Shown: positions 42,603 through 52,577, numbered from the stretch's first letter. The stretch: DNA of 64,000 nucleotides from Salinibacter sp. 10B (GCF_002954405.1 NZ_MQWC01000004.1:2407909-2471908); one strand, 5' to 3'. Translations and numbers: made by a program. Notes: generated by a model not told the origin, from the letters alone.

Positions 42603-44525
42603 CTACAGCTGCACCGACGCTCCCACCAGCAGCGTGCGGTTTGGCATCGGCGCATCGAAGATCTCACTGTACTGCCGGTCGAATGCGTTGCGCACCTCGG
42701 CAGAGAGCGTCGTGCGCGCCCCGCCAAGCCGCGTCTGGTAGGCCAGCCGCGAATGCACTACGCCGTACCGGTCGGTCGCCAGTCCGATATCGGTCAGGCG
42801 GTCCCTCCACGTCCCCTGCAGGCTCACGGTGACCGCGCCCACCGTCATCGCGGCGCTTCCCTGCACGTGATGCCGGGCACTGTTGAGCCCGTATTTGTAG
42901 GCCGTCGTCGGGCGCTGGGCGTCCAGCGTGGCGTCGAGGAATGTGTACGCCGCGCTGAGCCGGACTCCCGCAGGACCCATCTGCCGATCGAACGTCATTT
43001 CCGTTTCGAGTCCCGTGGTCGTGGTCCGGTCAAGGTTTCGGGCCACAAAAACGGCTTCCCGCCGGAGGTAGTCGATGGCATTCTCGGTAGATCGATGGAA
43101 GCCCGTCACCGAAAGCGACAGGTTGGCGGGCATCTGCACATCGGCCCCCACCTCGCCCGACCACGCCGTCTCAGCGTCGAGATTCTCGTTGCCCTGATTG
43201 GTGGGCGAGTCGATGAAGCGCTCCAGGTAGTTGGGCGCCCGCACGACGCGGCCACCGCCGGCCCGGAGTGTGGCGGCACCCAGGTCATAGGCCACGTAAA
43301 GCTGCGGCGTCGGCTCCACGCCATAGACCGGGTCGTAGTCGAGACGCGTGCTCTGATTCACGGTGAGGCGCGAGGTGGCCTGCCAGCGCAGGCTGACGAA
43401 CGTGCCCACCGATGCGTCGCGGTGTACGCCGTCCCGATTGCTGTCCACGCCCCGTACGCCGCCCGATGCTCCGCCGGTTACGTGCACGGTCCCCCACGTG
43501 CGGGAAGCCTGTCCCTGCACGTTCAGCATACGGCTGATGTGCCGATTGGGGCCGACTGCCGGGTTGTACGTGTACCGGTCTCGATGCTGCTTGCCCGCAA
43601 TCTGGACTTGCCAGGGCGTCTCTGCGTCATGTGCGCTTGCCAGTCGGCTCTGAAGCCAGAAGGTCGACGTCGCCTCCCGGGCGCGGTCGGAGGCAAAGTC
43701 GGTGTAGAAGTGATACGCCCCAAACTCACGGTCGTCCACGCCGGCGCGGGCATAGAAGGTTGCGTCGCCCACGTTTCGGCTCACCGCCGCGGTTGCCGCG
43801 CGGCGGTGGAAGTCGGTCTGCACCGTACTCGACAGCCCATCCGACTCGGCGGCGGACACCGTCTGCCCGTCGCTGCCCTGTACCGAGGCCGCCGCGCTCA
43901 CCGTCGTGTTCGCCCCCACGTCGCGGGCCGCGCCGCTCACGTCGTAGAAATTGTTCTTCCCATAGCGCCCATCGACGCGCGCCGCGAGGCCCGTGTCCGG
44001 CATCCGGCCACTGCGAAGGGCAGTTTTGGTGATGAGGTGCACCACGCCGCCGAGGGCGTCGGGGCCGTAGAGGGCCGTTGCGGGGCCGTGCAGCACCTCC
44101 ACCCGGGCGATTTCGGACAGCGGGACCGGCAAATCCATCAGGAAGTGACCGGTGTACGGATCGTTGATTCGGGCCCCATCCAGCAGCAGCAAAACGCCAT
44201 TGAAGGTCGAGCCGCGCATCTTCAGGTCGCTCTGGACCCCGAACCCCCCCCGACTCTGCACGTCGACCCCGCCCACCACGTCGAGCAGTTGGTCAACGCT
44301 GTTGACGGAGAGGTTCTGAATGTCCCGCTGGGTGTAGATGCTCACCTGACGTCCCGTAGTCTGGGCCTCCGCAGCTACGCGAGTGGCCGTCACGACCACG
44401 CTGTCGGGCAGGTTCACTTCAAACGCCACGGCAGACGTATCGGTACTGGGCGAGGGCTGAGCCCGCACGCCCCCAACGATCAAGACAGCAATACTGAGAA
44501 CAGCGAAAAGGCGATGGAATCGCAT
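42603..44525 (-). CDS. TonB-dependent receptor, BtuB/siderophore-receptor type
   Basis: 640 residues. Signal peptide ending VRAQ, TonB box DSVVVTATR, plug domain with VNSVDQLLDVVGGVDVQSRG, MRGSTFNGVLLLLDGARIND and VEVLHGPATALYGPDALGGV, and a barrel ending LLVGASVQL. Lacking the CarboxypepD domain, it is the compact BtuB/CirA-like class, so cobalamin or a metal chelate is plausible. I saw no cobalamin riboswitch in the 219-nt spacer upstream, and no transport ATPase nearby. Confidence 0.9.
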   Translation of the reverse strand: MRFHRLFAVLSIAVLIVGGVRAQPSPSTDTSAVAFEVNLPDSVVVTATRVAAEAQTTGRQVSIYTQRDIQNLSVNSVDQLLDVVGGVDVQSRGGFGVQSDLKMRGSTFNGVLLLLDGARINDPYTGHFLMDLPVPLSEIARVEVLHGPATALYGPDALGGVVHLITKTALRSGRMPDTGLAARVDGRYGKNNFYDVSGAARDVGANTTVSAAASVQGSDGQTVSAAESDGLSSTVQTDFHRRAATAAVSRNVGDATFYARAGVDDREFGAYHFYTDFASDRAREATSTFWLQSRLASAHDAETPWQVQIAGKQHRDRYTYNPAVGPNRHISRMLNVQGQASRTWGTVHVTGGASGGVRGVDSNRDGVHRDASVGTFVSLRWQATSRLTVNQSTRLDYDPVYGVEPTPQLYVAYDLGAATLRAGGGRVVRAPNYLERFIDSPTNQGNENLDAETAWSGEVGADVQMPANLSLSVTGFHRSTENAIDYLRREAVFVARNLDRTTTTGLETEMTFDRQMGPAGVRLSAAYTFLDATLDAQRPTTAYKYGLNSARHHVQGSAAMTVGAVTVSLQGTWRDRLTDIGLATDRYGVVHSRLAYQTRLGGARTTLSAEVRNAFDRQYSEIFDAPMPNRTLLVGASVQL

Positions 44526-44744
44526 AGACGTTCGGAAAGTAATTCGACTCTACGCTACACGCACATCCACCAGCGCCCCGTCCCATCCCGCTGACCCCGG
44601 ACGTGCACTCACAGCGCACGCTCGAATGCTGAGGATCGGCGTCGCCCATCACCTTTTCAACGTTGCCGCTAAAGTTTCATCTCGTTGTGACAAAATTTTG
44701 GCCCTGTAACAAGGTCTTTTTCTTCTAACCTCTCGCTGCAGACG

Positions 44745-45389
44745 CTACTCCGGCGTTTCCTCCGTTGCCTTTGTGCTATCGCTCGGAGCCTTCGTACTGT
44801 CGGGCGCCGTCACCGTGGCCGGGGCCGGCACGACCCGATAGCCCGCGACCGACCAGGTCGAGTCCGTTCGCGTCGTGATGACGGCCTCCAAGGTGGTCCC
44901 CCCGTCAAATTCAGCAACGTATTGCAAGATCGCGACGGGCCCGTCCCCCACGTCCTGATCCGTAGAGTCGCGGTATTGGCTCGATTGGAGCGTGCGAGAC
45001 TTGAGCGACTGGAGCTGGCGCCGGGCCCGGGTGCCCTGTTCAATCCACTGCTCGCGCGAGAGCCCTTCTCGAAGGGAGGGGGCAGCGGTGTCCCAGCTTT
45101 CTCCAAACTCGCCCGCGTCGATCCGAGAGAGCCAGGACTCTGCCGCGGCTTTCGCCCGTGCCTCCGGTGAACGGGCAGCTGTTGCCTGCTCACCGGCCTC
45201 TGCGCTGTCAGCGACCGCCGGTGCGGGGGCCTCGCTGGTATCGGCCGCTTGGGGCTCGGGCGCCACGTCTGTGCTGCCCGCCTCCATAGTGGTCGTGTCG
45301 GCAGCAGACGAGTCGGCCTCTTGGGCATGAGCAGGGCTCCCTCCAATCAACAGAAGGAAGAGAAATACAAATGGGACAAATCGGAGCAT
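44745..45389 (-). CDS. DUF4019-domain exported protein (second of a pair)
   Basis: 214 residues from the ATG at 45389, giving a compact signal peptide (MLRFVPFVFLFLLLIGGSPA, cleavage at AHAQ); a GTG at 45419 is an alternative. A low-complexity Asp/Ala/Ser/Glu/Pro linker (about 25-80) precedes a DUF4019-like domain: AAAESWLSRIDAGEFGESWD, then REGLSREQWIEQGTRARRQL and a strand-rich end, followed by a Ser/Thr/Asp tail. Related to the next gene upstream (45441-45935), so a tandem duplication. Function unknown. Confidence 0.75.
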   Translation of the reverse strand: MLRFVPFVFLFLLLIGGSPAHAQEADSSAADTTTMEAGSTDVAPEPQAADTSEAPAPAVADSAEAGEQATAARSPEARAKAAAESWLSRIDAGEFGESWDTAAPSLREGLSREQWIEQGTRARRQLQSLKSRTLQSSQYRDSTDQDVGDGPVAILQYVAEFDGGTTLEAVITTRTDSTWSVAGYRVVPAPATVTAPDSTKAPSDSTKATEETPE

Positions 45390-45440
45390 GCTGGCAAAGA
45401 GCTTGGACAAAACAGACACAGGGGACTGTGGACGAGGGCG

Positions 45441-45935
45441 TCAGGACGACCCGCTGCTCTCAAATAGCGACGGTGAGCGTGCGCGATCGTGCCGGAGGGG
45501 GGTAACCTGGTAGCCGGCCACCTTCCATGTCCCCTCCTCCCGAACGGTGAGAAGGAGTTCCTCGACCCGCCCCCCGTCGAACGACGAGCGGTACATCAAA
45601 ATCACGAAAGGGCCAGAAGGCGCCCGGCGGAGAGTGTCTCGGTACTGCACCATCGTGCGAGCACGACCCGAGAGTGCCCGAAGCGAATCGCGTAGCTCAC
45701 GCCCTTCGTCCTCCCACTGCTCGCGTGGCATTCGCTCTTGCAACAGGACGGCCGCCGTTTCCCAGCTCTCCTCAAAGTCGCCATCGTCTACTCGAGCCAA
45801 CCAGGCGGTCGCTGCTGCCTGTGCGTTCTGCTTGGCCTCCGCACGGGCGCGATCGCTTGGCTGCGCACTCACGGCCCCCGTAAGCAAAAACAAACTGCAC
45901 AGTACCGATCCGGCAATGCAACCGACGCGATGCAT
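45441..45935 (-). CDS. DUF4019-domain exported protein (first of a pair)
   Basis: 164 residues. Signal peptide (CSLFLLTGAVSAQ), then the domain AAATAWLARVDDGDFEESWE, with MPREQWEDEGRELRDSLRAL, YRDTLRRAPSGPFVILMYRS and TWKVAGYQVTPL. The same elements, in order, occur in the adjacent downstream gene, which adds a linker and tail. The two genes are 21-51 nt apart on one strand and form an operon. Confidence 0.75.
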   Translation of the reverse strand: MHRVGCIAGSVLCSLFLLTGAVSAQPSDRARAEAKQNAQAAATAWLARVDDGDFEESWETAAVLLQERMPREQWEDEGRELRDSLRALSGRARTMVQYRDTLRRAPSGPFVILMYRSSFDGGRVEELLLTVREEGTWKVAGYQVTPLRHDRARSPSLFESSGSS

Positions 45936-46471
45936 GATGAGGAGACGAGTGAGCGGAGGAAAGCCTAGAATGCGTGAGGCATACGAGAGGGGGGCGCATC
46001 AGTTCGCCCTCTTTTGGGTCGCCCTCCTCAGGCAGGAGCATTGCCCTCCCATCGGTGCTCGCTCTTTCCAACAGGCCGAGCGCCTCCCTCAAGCCTCCTC
46101 TTTCCCCAACCGGGGAGTGGTCTGTCCTCGTCTTTTGACGTCTCGTCCGAAGATGGGGGACCGCAACGGAGATGTAAACAGTCCTTAACCTCTCAGCCAA
46201 AGACGTGTAGAGTGAGGATCACCGACTGAGGGGGCTCGTGGAACGGCGAGTGGTGTTGGGAAAACGACTGCAAGCGATTGGGGCCGAGCCGTCCCCTCTC
46301 CTCTCGTCTGGGACTGATTCTCGGAATGCTCAAACGCTCTGCGGCTCGTCCCCCGAACGTTTCGACTCGTCGATTTCCCGGCATCAATGCCCTCCCCAGA
46401 GCGTTGGTCTGTGCGGGCATTACTCACATGCTGCGCCCCTGCTTCGCTTCTGTATACCCCCTTTTTCACGG
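45936..46471. other. Divergent spacer between DUF4019 pair and TonB receptor
   Basis: 536 nt without a supportable gene; the open frame upstream of 46472 lacks signal-peptide or domain features. TATACCCCC at 46453 lies too near the start to be an obvious promoter. Nothing else recognised. Confidence 0.3.
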
Positions 46472-48769
46472 ATGGCTCGTTTCCTTCTCTGCTCGGCTGC
46501 TCTCGCCGTCGCCCTCTTGTTCCCGTCGCCTACGGTCGCCCAAGAGACCGCTTCCCTCCGCGGCTACGTGCGCGATGCGTCGACGGGCGAAACCTTGCTT
46601 CAGGCCAATGTCCTCGTGCAGGGGGCCGGACAGGGAACCGCAACCAATAACGAAGGCTACTACGCCCTCCGCGGCCTGGAGCCCGGCACGTACGTCGTCC
46701 TCTTTTCCTACGTCGGCTTTCAGGCGCAGCGGGAAGAAATCACGCTAGCCCCGGGCGAGGAACGCCGCCTGGACGTGGAACTGACGCCGGCGGAGCTGCA
46801 GGCCGACGAGGTGGTCGTGACCGGAGAGGGGGACGACGAAGAAATTGAACGCCAAATCGGCACCGATCGGCTCTCGACCGCCGCCATCACACAGCTGCCG
46901 TCCGTCCTCCAGCCGGACGTCTTTCGCTCCCTGAGCCTGCTGCCCGGCGTAACGACGGCCTCCGACTACTCCAGCAACCTCTACATCCGCGGCGGCGGGC
47001 CGGACCAAACCCTCGTCCTGCTCGACGGCACCACGGTGTACAACCCCACCCACTTCTTCGGCTTTTTCTCCACCTTTAACCCCGACGCCATTAAGGACGT
47101 GCAGCTCTACAAGGGCGCCTACCCGGCCAAGTACGGCGGGCGGCTCGGAAGCGTGGTGTCCATCTACAACAAAGACGGAAACCGACGCGAGACGACCGGA
47201 GGCCTTAGCGTCGGCCTGCTCGCGTCCCGAGCCTACGTGGAAGGCCCGTACGGCGGCTCGGACGACGACCCGGCGGGATCATACATGGTGGCCGTGCGGC
47301 GCTCCACGCTCGAACCCGTCCTTGCCGCCCTCCGGAGTGCCGACACCGACGGCATCCCGGACAGCTTCTCCTTCTACGACGTCAACGCAAAGATCAACTA
47401 CGACGCCGGTCCTAACGATAAGCTGTCCCTGTCTTTTTATGGCGGGCAGGACTTTCTCGTCATCGAACCGCAGGAGGATACCCGCTTCGACGTCAACTAC
47501 GGAAACCAGACCGTGAGTGCCGACTGGACGCACCTCTTTGGCGACCGGGTGTTCTCCACCCTGACGCTTACGGGCTCCCGATACCGGAGCACCCCGGTTG
47601 CCGAGCTCGCCAGCACACGACTGCTGCAGGAAAACGGGGTCGACGACCTTTCGCTGAACGCCGACGTCGAATACACGCCCAATGAGACGCACACGGTCGA
47701 GAGCGGGCTGCGGGCCAGTACCTTGGCCTTCGAGCTGACCAGTACGTTCGACGGGACGACCACCTTTGACCAGCGCATTACCGGCCAGCGCGTGGCCCTG
47801 TACGTGCAGGACACCTATGAGCCCACCTCGGCGTGGACGCTGAAGGGCGGACTGCGCAGCACATACTTCAGTCGAGGCAACTTCTGGCGGTTCTCGCCGC
47901 GCCTCTCGGTCGACTATAACCTGACCTCCAGTGTTCAACTGCAGGCCGCCTACGGGCGCTACCACCAATTCCTCACGCTGGAGACGAGCCAGCTCTTTAC
48001 GGCGTTCGACACGTGGCTCATGGCCGATGCAGGCGTGCCGCCCTCCTACAGCGACCAGGTGGCTGTGGGCTTGAAGGCGTCCCTCGGGGCCGACTGGCAA
48101 CTGGAGGTGGAAGGCTACGGACGCACCATGCGCGGCCTCTTTGAACAGGATCCGTTTCTGCCCGACAATGCCGGCGTGCGCTACGCTGAGCGCTTTCACT
48201 TCGGCGACGGTCGAGCCTACGGGGCCGAGCTTCTGATCCGTCGCCAGAAGGGCACCCTCAACGGCTTCCTCAGCTACACCCTGGGCCGTACAGAACGCCG
48301 GTTCCCGAACGTGAACCTCTCCGAAAGCGGCGAGCCGCAATACTATCCTCCCAACTACGACCGGACGCACACCCTCACGCTGGCGGCCAACTACGAGCTC
48401 ACCGACCAGTGGCGACTCACGAGCACCTTTAACTACAATACCGGCAAGGCCTACACCGAGCCGAAGCTGCGCTACCAGCTCGTGAACGATCCCTTCCAGT
48501 CCCAAACGGAGGCGCGAAGTGTCCTCGTGAGTCCCTTCAACAACGCCCGCCTTCCTCCTTATCACCGCCTCGATGTCGGCGTGGCTCGAACGGGGCGCCT
48601 CTTCGGCGTGGCCGACTACGAATTCCAGGCGCAACTCATTAATGCCTATTCTCGCCGCAACACCTGGTTTTACCAGTATGAGAGTGAACCCGACGGCACG
48701 CTCGATCGCACCGAGGTTCCCCAGATCCCCGTTCCGATTCCAAACCTCTCCCTTTCCCTCACATTTTGA
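46472..48769 (+). CDS. TonB-dependent receptor with carboxypeptidase-like domain (DUF4249 partner)
   Basis: 765 residues from the ATG at 46472 (MARFLLCSAALAVALLFPSP, signal cleavage at VAQE); an open frame extends 78 codons upstream but carries no signal. CarboxypepD_reg-like domain (SLRGYVRDASTGETLLQANV), ADEVVVTGEG, and plug with FRSLSLLPGV, NLYIRGGGPDQTLVLLDGTT and YPAKYGGRLGSVVSIYNKDG. The barrel ends NLSLSLTF. The next gene encodes a DUF4249 lipoprotein, a pairing that recurs in Bacteroidota, so the two probably form one import complex of unknown substrate. Confidence 0.92.
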   Translation: MARFLLCSAALAVALLFPSPTVAQETASLRGYVRDASTGETLLQANVLVQGAGQGTATNNEGYYALRGLEPGTYVVLFSYVGFQAQREEITLAPGEERRLDVELTPAELQADEVVVTGEGDDEEIERQIGTDRLSTAAITQLPSVLQPDVFRSLSLLPGVTTASDYSSNLYIRGGGPDQTLVLLDGTTVYNPTHFFGFFSTFNPDAIKDVQLYKGAYPAKYGGRLGSVVSIYNKDGNRRETTGGLSVGLLASRAYVEGPYGGSDDDPAGSYMVAVRRSTLEPVLAALRSADTDGIPDSFSFYDVNAKINYDAGPNDKLSLSFYGGQDFLVIEPQEDTRFDVNYGNQTVSADWTHLFGDRVFSTLTLTGSRYRSTPVAELASTRLLQENGVDDLSLNADVEYTPNETHTVESGLRASTLAFELTSTFDGTTTFDQRITGQRVALYVQDTYEPTSAWTLKGGLRSTYFSRGNFWRFSPRLSVDYNLTSSVQLQAAYGRYHQFLTLETSQLFTAFDTWLMADAGVPPSYSDQVAVGLKASLGADWQLEVEGYGRTMRGLFEQDPFLPDNAGVRYAERFHFGDGRAYGAELLIRRQKGTLNGFLSYTLGRTERRFPNVNLSESGEPQYYPPNYDRTHTLTLAANYELTDQWRLTSTFNYNTGKAYTEPKLRYQLVNDPFQSQTEARSVLVSPFNNARLPPYHRLDVGVARTGRLFGVADYEFQAQLINAYSRRNTWFYQYESEPDGTLDRTEVPQIPVPIPNLSLSLTF

Positions 48770-48955
48770 CGATCGACCTACGGCCGTCTTCTGTCCGCTT
48801 TCCGGCAGAGGCCGGAGACTCATGATCGCCGGCTGAAGCTTCTGAGACAGGACGCGGCTCCTGCCCCTTCCAACGTATGGGAGCGGGAAGGAGGCCCTTC
48901 ATTCTTGCGAGAGAAACGGTCTTCACCCCATCGATACCAACAACAGCCCAACAAC

Positions 48956-49924
48956 GTGATCGCTCGTCGTCTCGCGCTTTTCTCGATTTTGCTCACTGGG
49001 ATTGGTCTGCTCGGATGCGACACCACTGCCACCGCCCCGTCGTCCCAGATCGTCGTGGAGGCGTACCTGCAGGCCGGGGCTGCCCTGCCGTCCGTACGCC
49101 TCTCGCGAACAGTGGGGGCGAATGAGACCTACAACCCGTCGGCCGTTGCGGTTCGTGAGGCCGACGTGGACGTGCAGCGGCTCGCCGAAGACAGCACAGT
49201 GGAGGCAACCGTCGCTTACAGCGAGCGTGATTCCGTTCCGGGCCTCTATACGCCCACTGAAGCCTCCATTGTGGAGTCCCAGCAGACGTACCGCCTCCAG
49301 GTGGAGACCGACGATGGCACCACCCTGTCGGCCACGACGACCGTGCCCGGCCCTATTGACATTGTGGAGACCGAGAACGACACGACAGTCTACCAGAGCC
49401 CCAACCAGCCCGCGTTCACCGTCGAACTGCCCCCGCGAGAAGGACCACAGAACGTATTTACGTTCACCACCACCTCCCTGCTCGACTTTGAGAACACGCC
49501 GGACTCCACCCTCCGCCGGTCGCTCACACCGTTCTACGCCGACGGCTTCGAGCCAGAGGACGACAGTCTCGAATCGCTCCGGGTCGCGTCGTCTGGGCTT
49601 CTGAACGAAGGAAACTTCGAACGCAACGCGGACGAGACGATCACCGTCACCTTGCCGTGGCTGGCCATCGCCTTCTTCGGCCCCAACGAGATTGCTATCA
49701 ACGTTGTGGACGACAACTACTACGACTTCCTTCGCTCACAGCAGGTGCAGCAAGGCGGCTTTGCCCCCGGGGAGATTCCCAACGTCATTGAGCACGTGCG
49801 GGGAGGGACCGGCATCTTTGGAAGCTATGCCCGTGCCGCCCGGTCTTCCATCATCCAGCGCCCCAGCCGCCCGGAATCTCGGGCGACTCGGGCGGTTCAT
49901 CCCCACGAATCGTCCTCTCCATAA
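48956..49924 (+). CDS. DUF4249-family lipoprotein
   Basis: 322 residues from the GTG at 48956, which gives IARRLALFSILLTGIGLLGC, a proper lipoprotein signal; the upstream in-frame stretch is polar. The mature N-terminus IVVEAYLQAGAALPSVRLSR is the DUF4249 opening, with YRLQVETDDGTTLSATTTVP as the conserved second element. These lipoproteins accompany TonB receptors like SusD does SusC, probably as a surface lid or ligand-binding partner. 186 nt after the receptor gene. Confidence 0.82.
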   Translation: MIARRLALFSILLTGIGLLGCDTTATAPSSQIVVEAYLQAGAALPSVRLSRTVGANETYNPSAVAVREADVDVQRLAEDSTVEATVAYSERDSVPGLYTPTEASIVESQQTYRLQVETDDGTTLSATTTVPGPIDIVETENDTTVYQSPNQPAFTVELPPREGPQNVFTFTTTSLLDFENTPDSTLRRSLTPFYADGFEPEDDSLESLRVASSGLLNEGNFERNADETITVTLPWLAIAFFGPNEIAINVVDDNYYDFLRSQQVQQGGFAPGEIPNVIEHVRGGTGIFGSYARAARSSIIQRPSRPESRATRAVHPHESSSP

Positions 49925-49928
49925 TGTG

Positions 49929-49962
49929 ACCCGGCCGCGGCGTCGTTACGCCTCGGTCGGGT
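49929..49962. terminator. Long hairpin overlapping a stop codon
   Basis: ACCCGGCCGCGGCG (49929-49942) pairs with CGCCTCGGTCGGGT (49949-49962), 13 of 14 positions including one G-T. The 6-nt loop TCGTTA contains the stop codon of the minus-strand gene (49946-49948). It separates two convergent genes and has no T tract. Confidence 0.55.
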
Positions 49963-50767
49963 GCGGGCCTTCGACCTCTACCTGCATCCGCTCCCCGACG
50001 TAGCCGCCCACGAGGGACGCAAGCAGGCCCACGAAGAGCACCAGCGACATGCGGAGGTAGGAGAGGATCGACTGTCCGGCGAGGGTAAACACGAACACGT
50101 CAATCAGCAGAATGAGCGTGATGAGGCCCGACACCGCCGCTTCGTACGACGTGTCGCCCGGCGACCGGAACGCGCAGACGTACCCGGTGGCCTGCAACCC
50201 GAGGAACACGACAAAGAGCATGACCCAGGCATTCTCCGGCTCCAGCGCGGCAATTGGACTCGCAAAGAGGCCGAAGAGCCAAATGACCAGGTTGGCGAGA
50301 AACAGGCTCACCGCAAGTCCGAGAATGGATCCAGCCACGATCCAGCCCCATTCCATGGCGGGCTTCCCCGACCCGGCGTAGGTACGCTCGAGTTTTTCGC
50401 CGGCCCAGGCCCCGGCAAACGTCAGAATGAGCCCGTTCATGAACGAGATTACCATCATGTACGTGTAGGTGCCGTTTTCCACCAGCCCATCGAAGCAGCG
50501 GAGGTCAAGGGCCGTAATGATTGCGTACGATGCCAGCGCCACCAGGATGGCGGCCAGGGCCGGCTCGAGCACCGTCTCCCCCTCACTCAGATACCCGTAG
50601 GACACCCCGGCGAGAATGAAGCCCGAGGTCATGGCGAGAAGGGGAAAGGTCGGAGCGCCGAAGGCATTGCCGTTCATCCAGGTGAGCAGCACGACGAAGA
50701 TGACGCCAGTGACGAACGACCCGATGATGGCTTTGGGGTCGAAGCGAAAAGCAGAACGGGTAGGCAT
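49946..50767 (-). CDS. Polytopic membrane protein of unknown function
   Basis: 273 residues from the ATG at 50767, MPTRSAFRFDPKAIIGSF. About seven to eight transmembrane helices with Gly-rich packing segments such as GLILTFAGAWAGEKL and GLLASLVGGYVGER. No signal peptide. The protein could be a TIGR04086/DUF-type membrane protein, but I cannot name the family. The C-terminal tail is acidic. Confidence 0.7.
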   Translation of the reverse strand: MPTRSAFRFDPKAIIGSFVTGVIFVVLLTWMNGNAFGAPTFPLLAMTSGFILAGVSYGYLSEGETVLEPALAAILVALASYAIITALDLRCFDGLVENGTYTYMMVISFMNGLILTFAGAWAGEKLERTYAGSGKPAMEWGWIVAGSILGLAVSLFLANLVIWLFGLFASPIAALEPENAWVMLFVVFLGLQATGYVCAFRSPGDTSYEAAVSGLITLILLIDVFVFTLAGQSILSYLRMSLVLFVGLLASLVGGYVGERMQVEVEGPHPTEA

Positions 50768-51311
50768 TGGGTTTCGAGATCGACTCGTGAGGGTGTGAAG
50801 TGAGCAGGACGCGACGGGGTCGTCGCCCCTCATGGACGAAGACCGCCCCGCCAGTAGTTACACCCCTTAATATAAAAACGTGAATCGCAGAAGAAACCCC
50901 GAACACAGTCCTTTTGTAAATTCGGGGCGTCGCGTTCCGTGCTCGGCGGCGCACGAGCAGGGGTCACGGTCGGGCCCACCCGGACCCTGTGCGTCCAGTT
51001 CGGATTAGGGGCGCTCGAGGAAACGACCGAGAGCCCATTCGTCTGCCCGCCTCCCCTCACCTGTGTCCCCATCCCCCGCAAAACGGGTTAAATCCGCATA
51101 ACCCTCGAGGGTGCATTTGCGTCGGAGTACGCAAGACGCTACACTAGAACTTCTGGACATTGTGGCGAGGCTTCACGGAGCGAAGTGCGGACCTGCCCGT
51201 AATGAATGGTTGTCCCGTTTCCGTTGCCCTGTCTAGCACCCTCTGCGCGGGCGTTCAGCGGTTCGCGTTTTCTCGTCTCTCGCACCGATTGTTGACTAGC
51301 TTCTGTTACTC
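50768..51311. other. Divergent spacer before fabF
   Basis: 544 nt, no gene. CCCCGAA at 50897-50903 and TTCGGGG at 50921-50927 form a 7-bp inverted repeat around an AT-rich centre, next to TTAATATAAAAACG (50868-50881), a likely promoter zone for the leftward gene. CCCTCGAGGG near 51103 is a 10-bp palindrome on the fabF side. acpP, the usual fabF neighbour, is not here. Confidence 0.4.
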
Positions 51312-52577
51312 ATGGCTTCTTCCGATTCCGCCCATCGCGTCGTCGTTACGGGTCTGGGCGCCCTCACCCCGCTTGGCAACACCGTTGCCGATTACTGGGA
51401 GGGCTTGATGGACGGAAAGAGTGGAGCGGGTCCCATTACCAAGTTCGACGCCTCGGACGTGCGCTCCAAGATTGCCTGCGAGGTGAAAGATTTCGACGCC
51501 AGCCAGTACATCGACGAGAAGCAGATCGAGCGTCAGGATCTCTTCAGCCAGTACGCACTGGCGGTCACCCAGCAGGCCTTCGACGACGCGGGGCTCGACA
51601 CCGAGGCCCTCACGCCCGACGAACGCGACGACATCGGGGTGGTGATGGGCACCGGCGTGGGGGGTAGCAACATTTTTGTGGACGAGGTGCTGAATCTGGA
51701 GGAGAACGGCGCGCGCCGCATCTCTCCCTTCTTCGTCCCCATGATGATCAGCAACATGGCGGCCGGCCTCATTGCGATGGAGCATACGCTCCGCGGCCCC
51801 AACCACTGCGTCGTGAGCGCCTGCGCGACCGGCAACGATGCCGTCACCGACGGGCTCTTGCTCATGCAACAGGGCCACGCCGACGCGATGCTTGTGGGCG
51901 GCACGGAGGCGTCGGTGAACGAACTCTGCGTAGGCGGCTTCTCCTCGATGCGGGCCATGTCGACTCGAAACGACGACCCGACAGCGGCCAGCCGTCCTTT
52001 CGACAAAGACCGCGATGGGTTCGTGATTGCGGAGGGGGCCGGGGCCCTCCTGCTCGAAACGCTGGAGCGAGCCCAAGAGCGCGGCGCTCCCATCTACGCC
52101 GAGGTGGCGGGCGTGGGCAAGTCGAACGACGCGCACCACTACGCCGCTCCGGATCCGGATGGACGGGGCGCCGCCCTCGCCATGGAGAAGGCCATGGACG
52201 ACGCGGGCCTCTCGCCGACCGACGTGGACCACATCAACATGCACGCGACCTCCACACCGGTGGGCGACGTCATCGAGTCCGACGCCGTGAAGAACGTCTT
52301 CGGCGACCACGCCTACGACATCAACATCTCGGCCACGAAGAGCATGACCGGCCACATGCTGGGGGCAGCCGGCGCGGCGGAGGCCATCGCCACAATCCTC
52401 GCAATTCACGAGGGACGCGTGCCCCCGACCATCAATGTGGACGAGCTCGACGAGGACTGTGACCTGAACTATACGCTCGACGAGCCGGTGGACCGCGACG
52501 TGAATGCCGCCCTGACCAATGCATTCGGCTTTGGCGGGCACAACACCACGCTGGCGTTCACTTCGTACGACGACTGA
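51312..52577 (+). CDS. fabF: 3-oxoacyl-[acyl-carrier-protein] synthase II
   Basis: 421 residues. Condenses malonyl-ACP with acyl-ACP in fatty acid elongation, cytosolic. The Cys-His-His triad is in place: Cys171 in VVSACATGND, His311 in NMHATSTPVGD and His348 in KSMTGHMLGAAG. VVVTGLGALTPLGNTV at the N-terminus and NAFGFGGHNTTLAF at the C-terminus are typical. It stands without acpP or rnc beside it, unlike the common fab cluster. Confidence 0.96.
   Translation: MASSDSAHRVVVTGLGALTPLGNTVADYWEGLMDGKSGAGPITKFDASDVRSKIACEVKDFDASQYIDEKQIERQDLFSQYALAVTQQAFDDAGLDTEALTPDERDDIGVVMGTGVGGSNIFVDEVLNLEENGARRISPFFVPMMISNMAAGLIAMEHTLRGPNHCVVSACATGNDAVTDGLLLMQQGHADAMLVGGTEASVNELCVGGFSSMRAMSTRNDDPTAASRPFDKDRDGFVIAEGAGALLLETLERAQERGAPIYAEVAGVGKSNDAHHYAAPDPDGRGAALAMEKAMDDAGLSPTDVDHINMHATSTPVGDVIESDAVKNVFGDHAYDINISATKSMTGHMLGAAGAAEAIATILAIHEGRVPPTINVDELDEDCDLNYTLDEPVDRDVNAALTNAFGFGGHNTTLAFTSYDD

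Noticed and set aside
42753-44594. 613-codon open frame antisense to the BtuB-like receptor
   Set aside because: Mirror of a real TonB receptor gene; the composition is that of an antisense frame in GC-rich DNA.
44526-44744. Cobalamin riboswitch before the BtuB-like receptor
   Set aside because: No GCCACTG-type B12 box or matching core was found in the 219-nt spacer.
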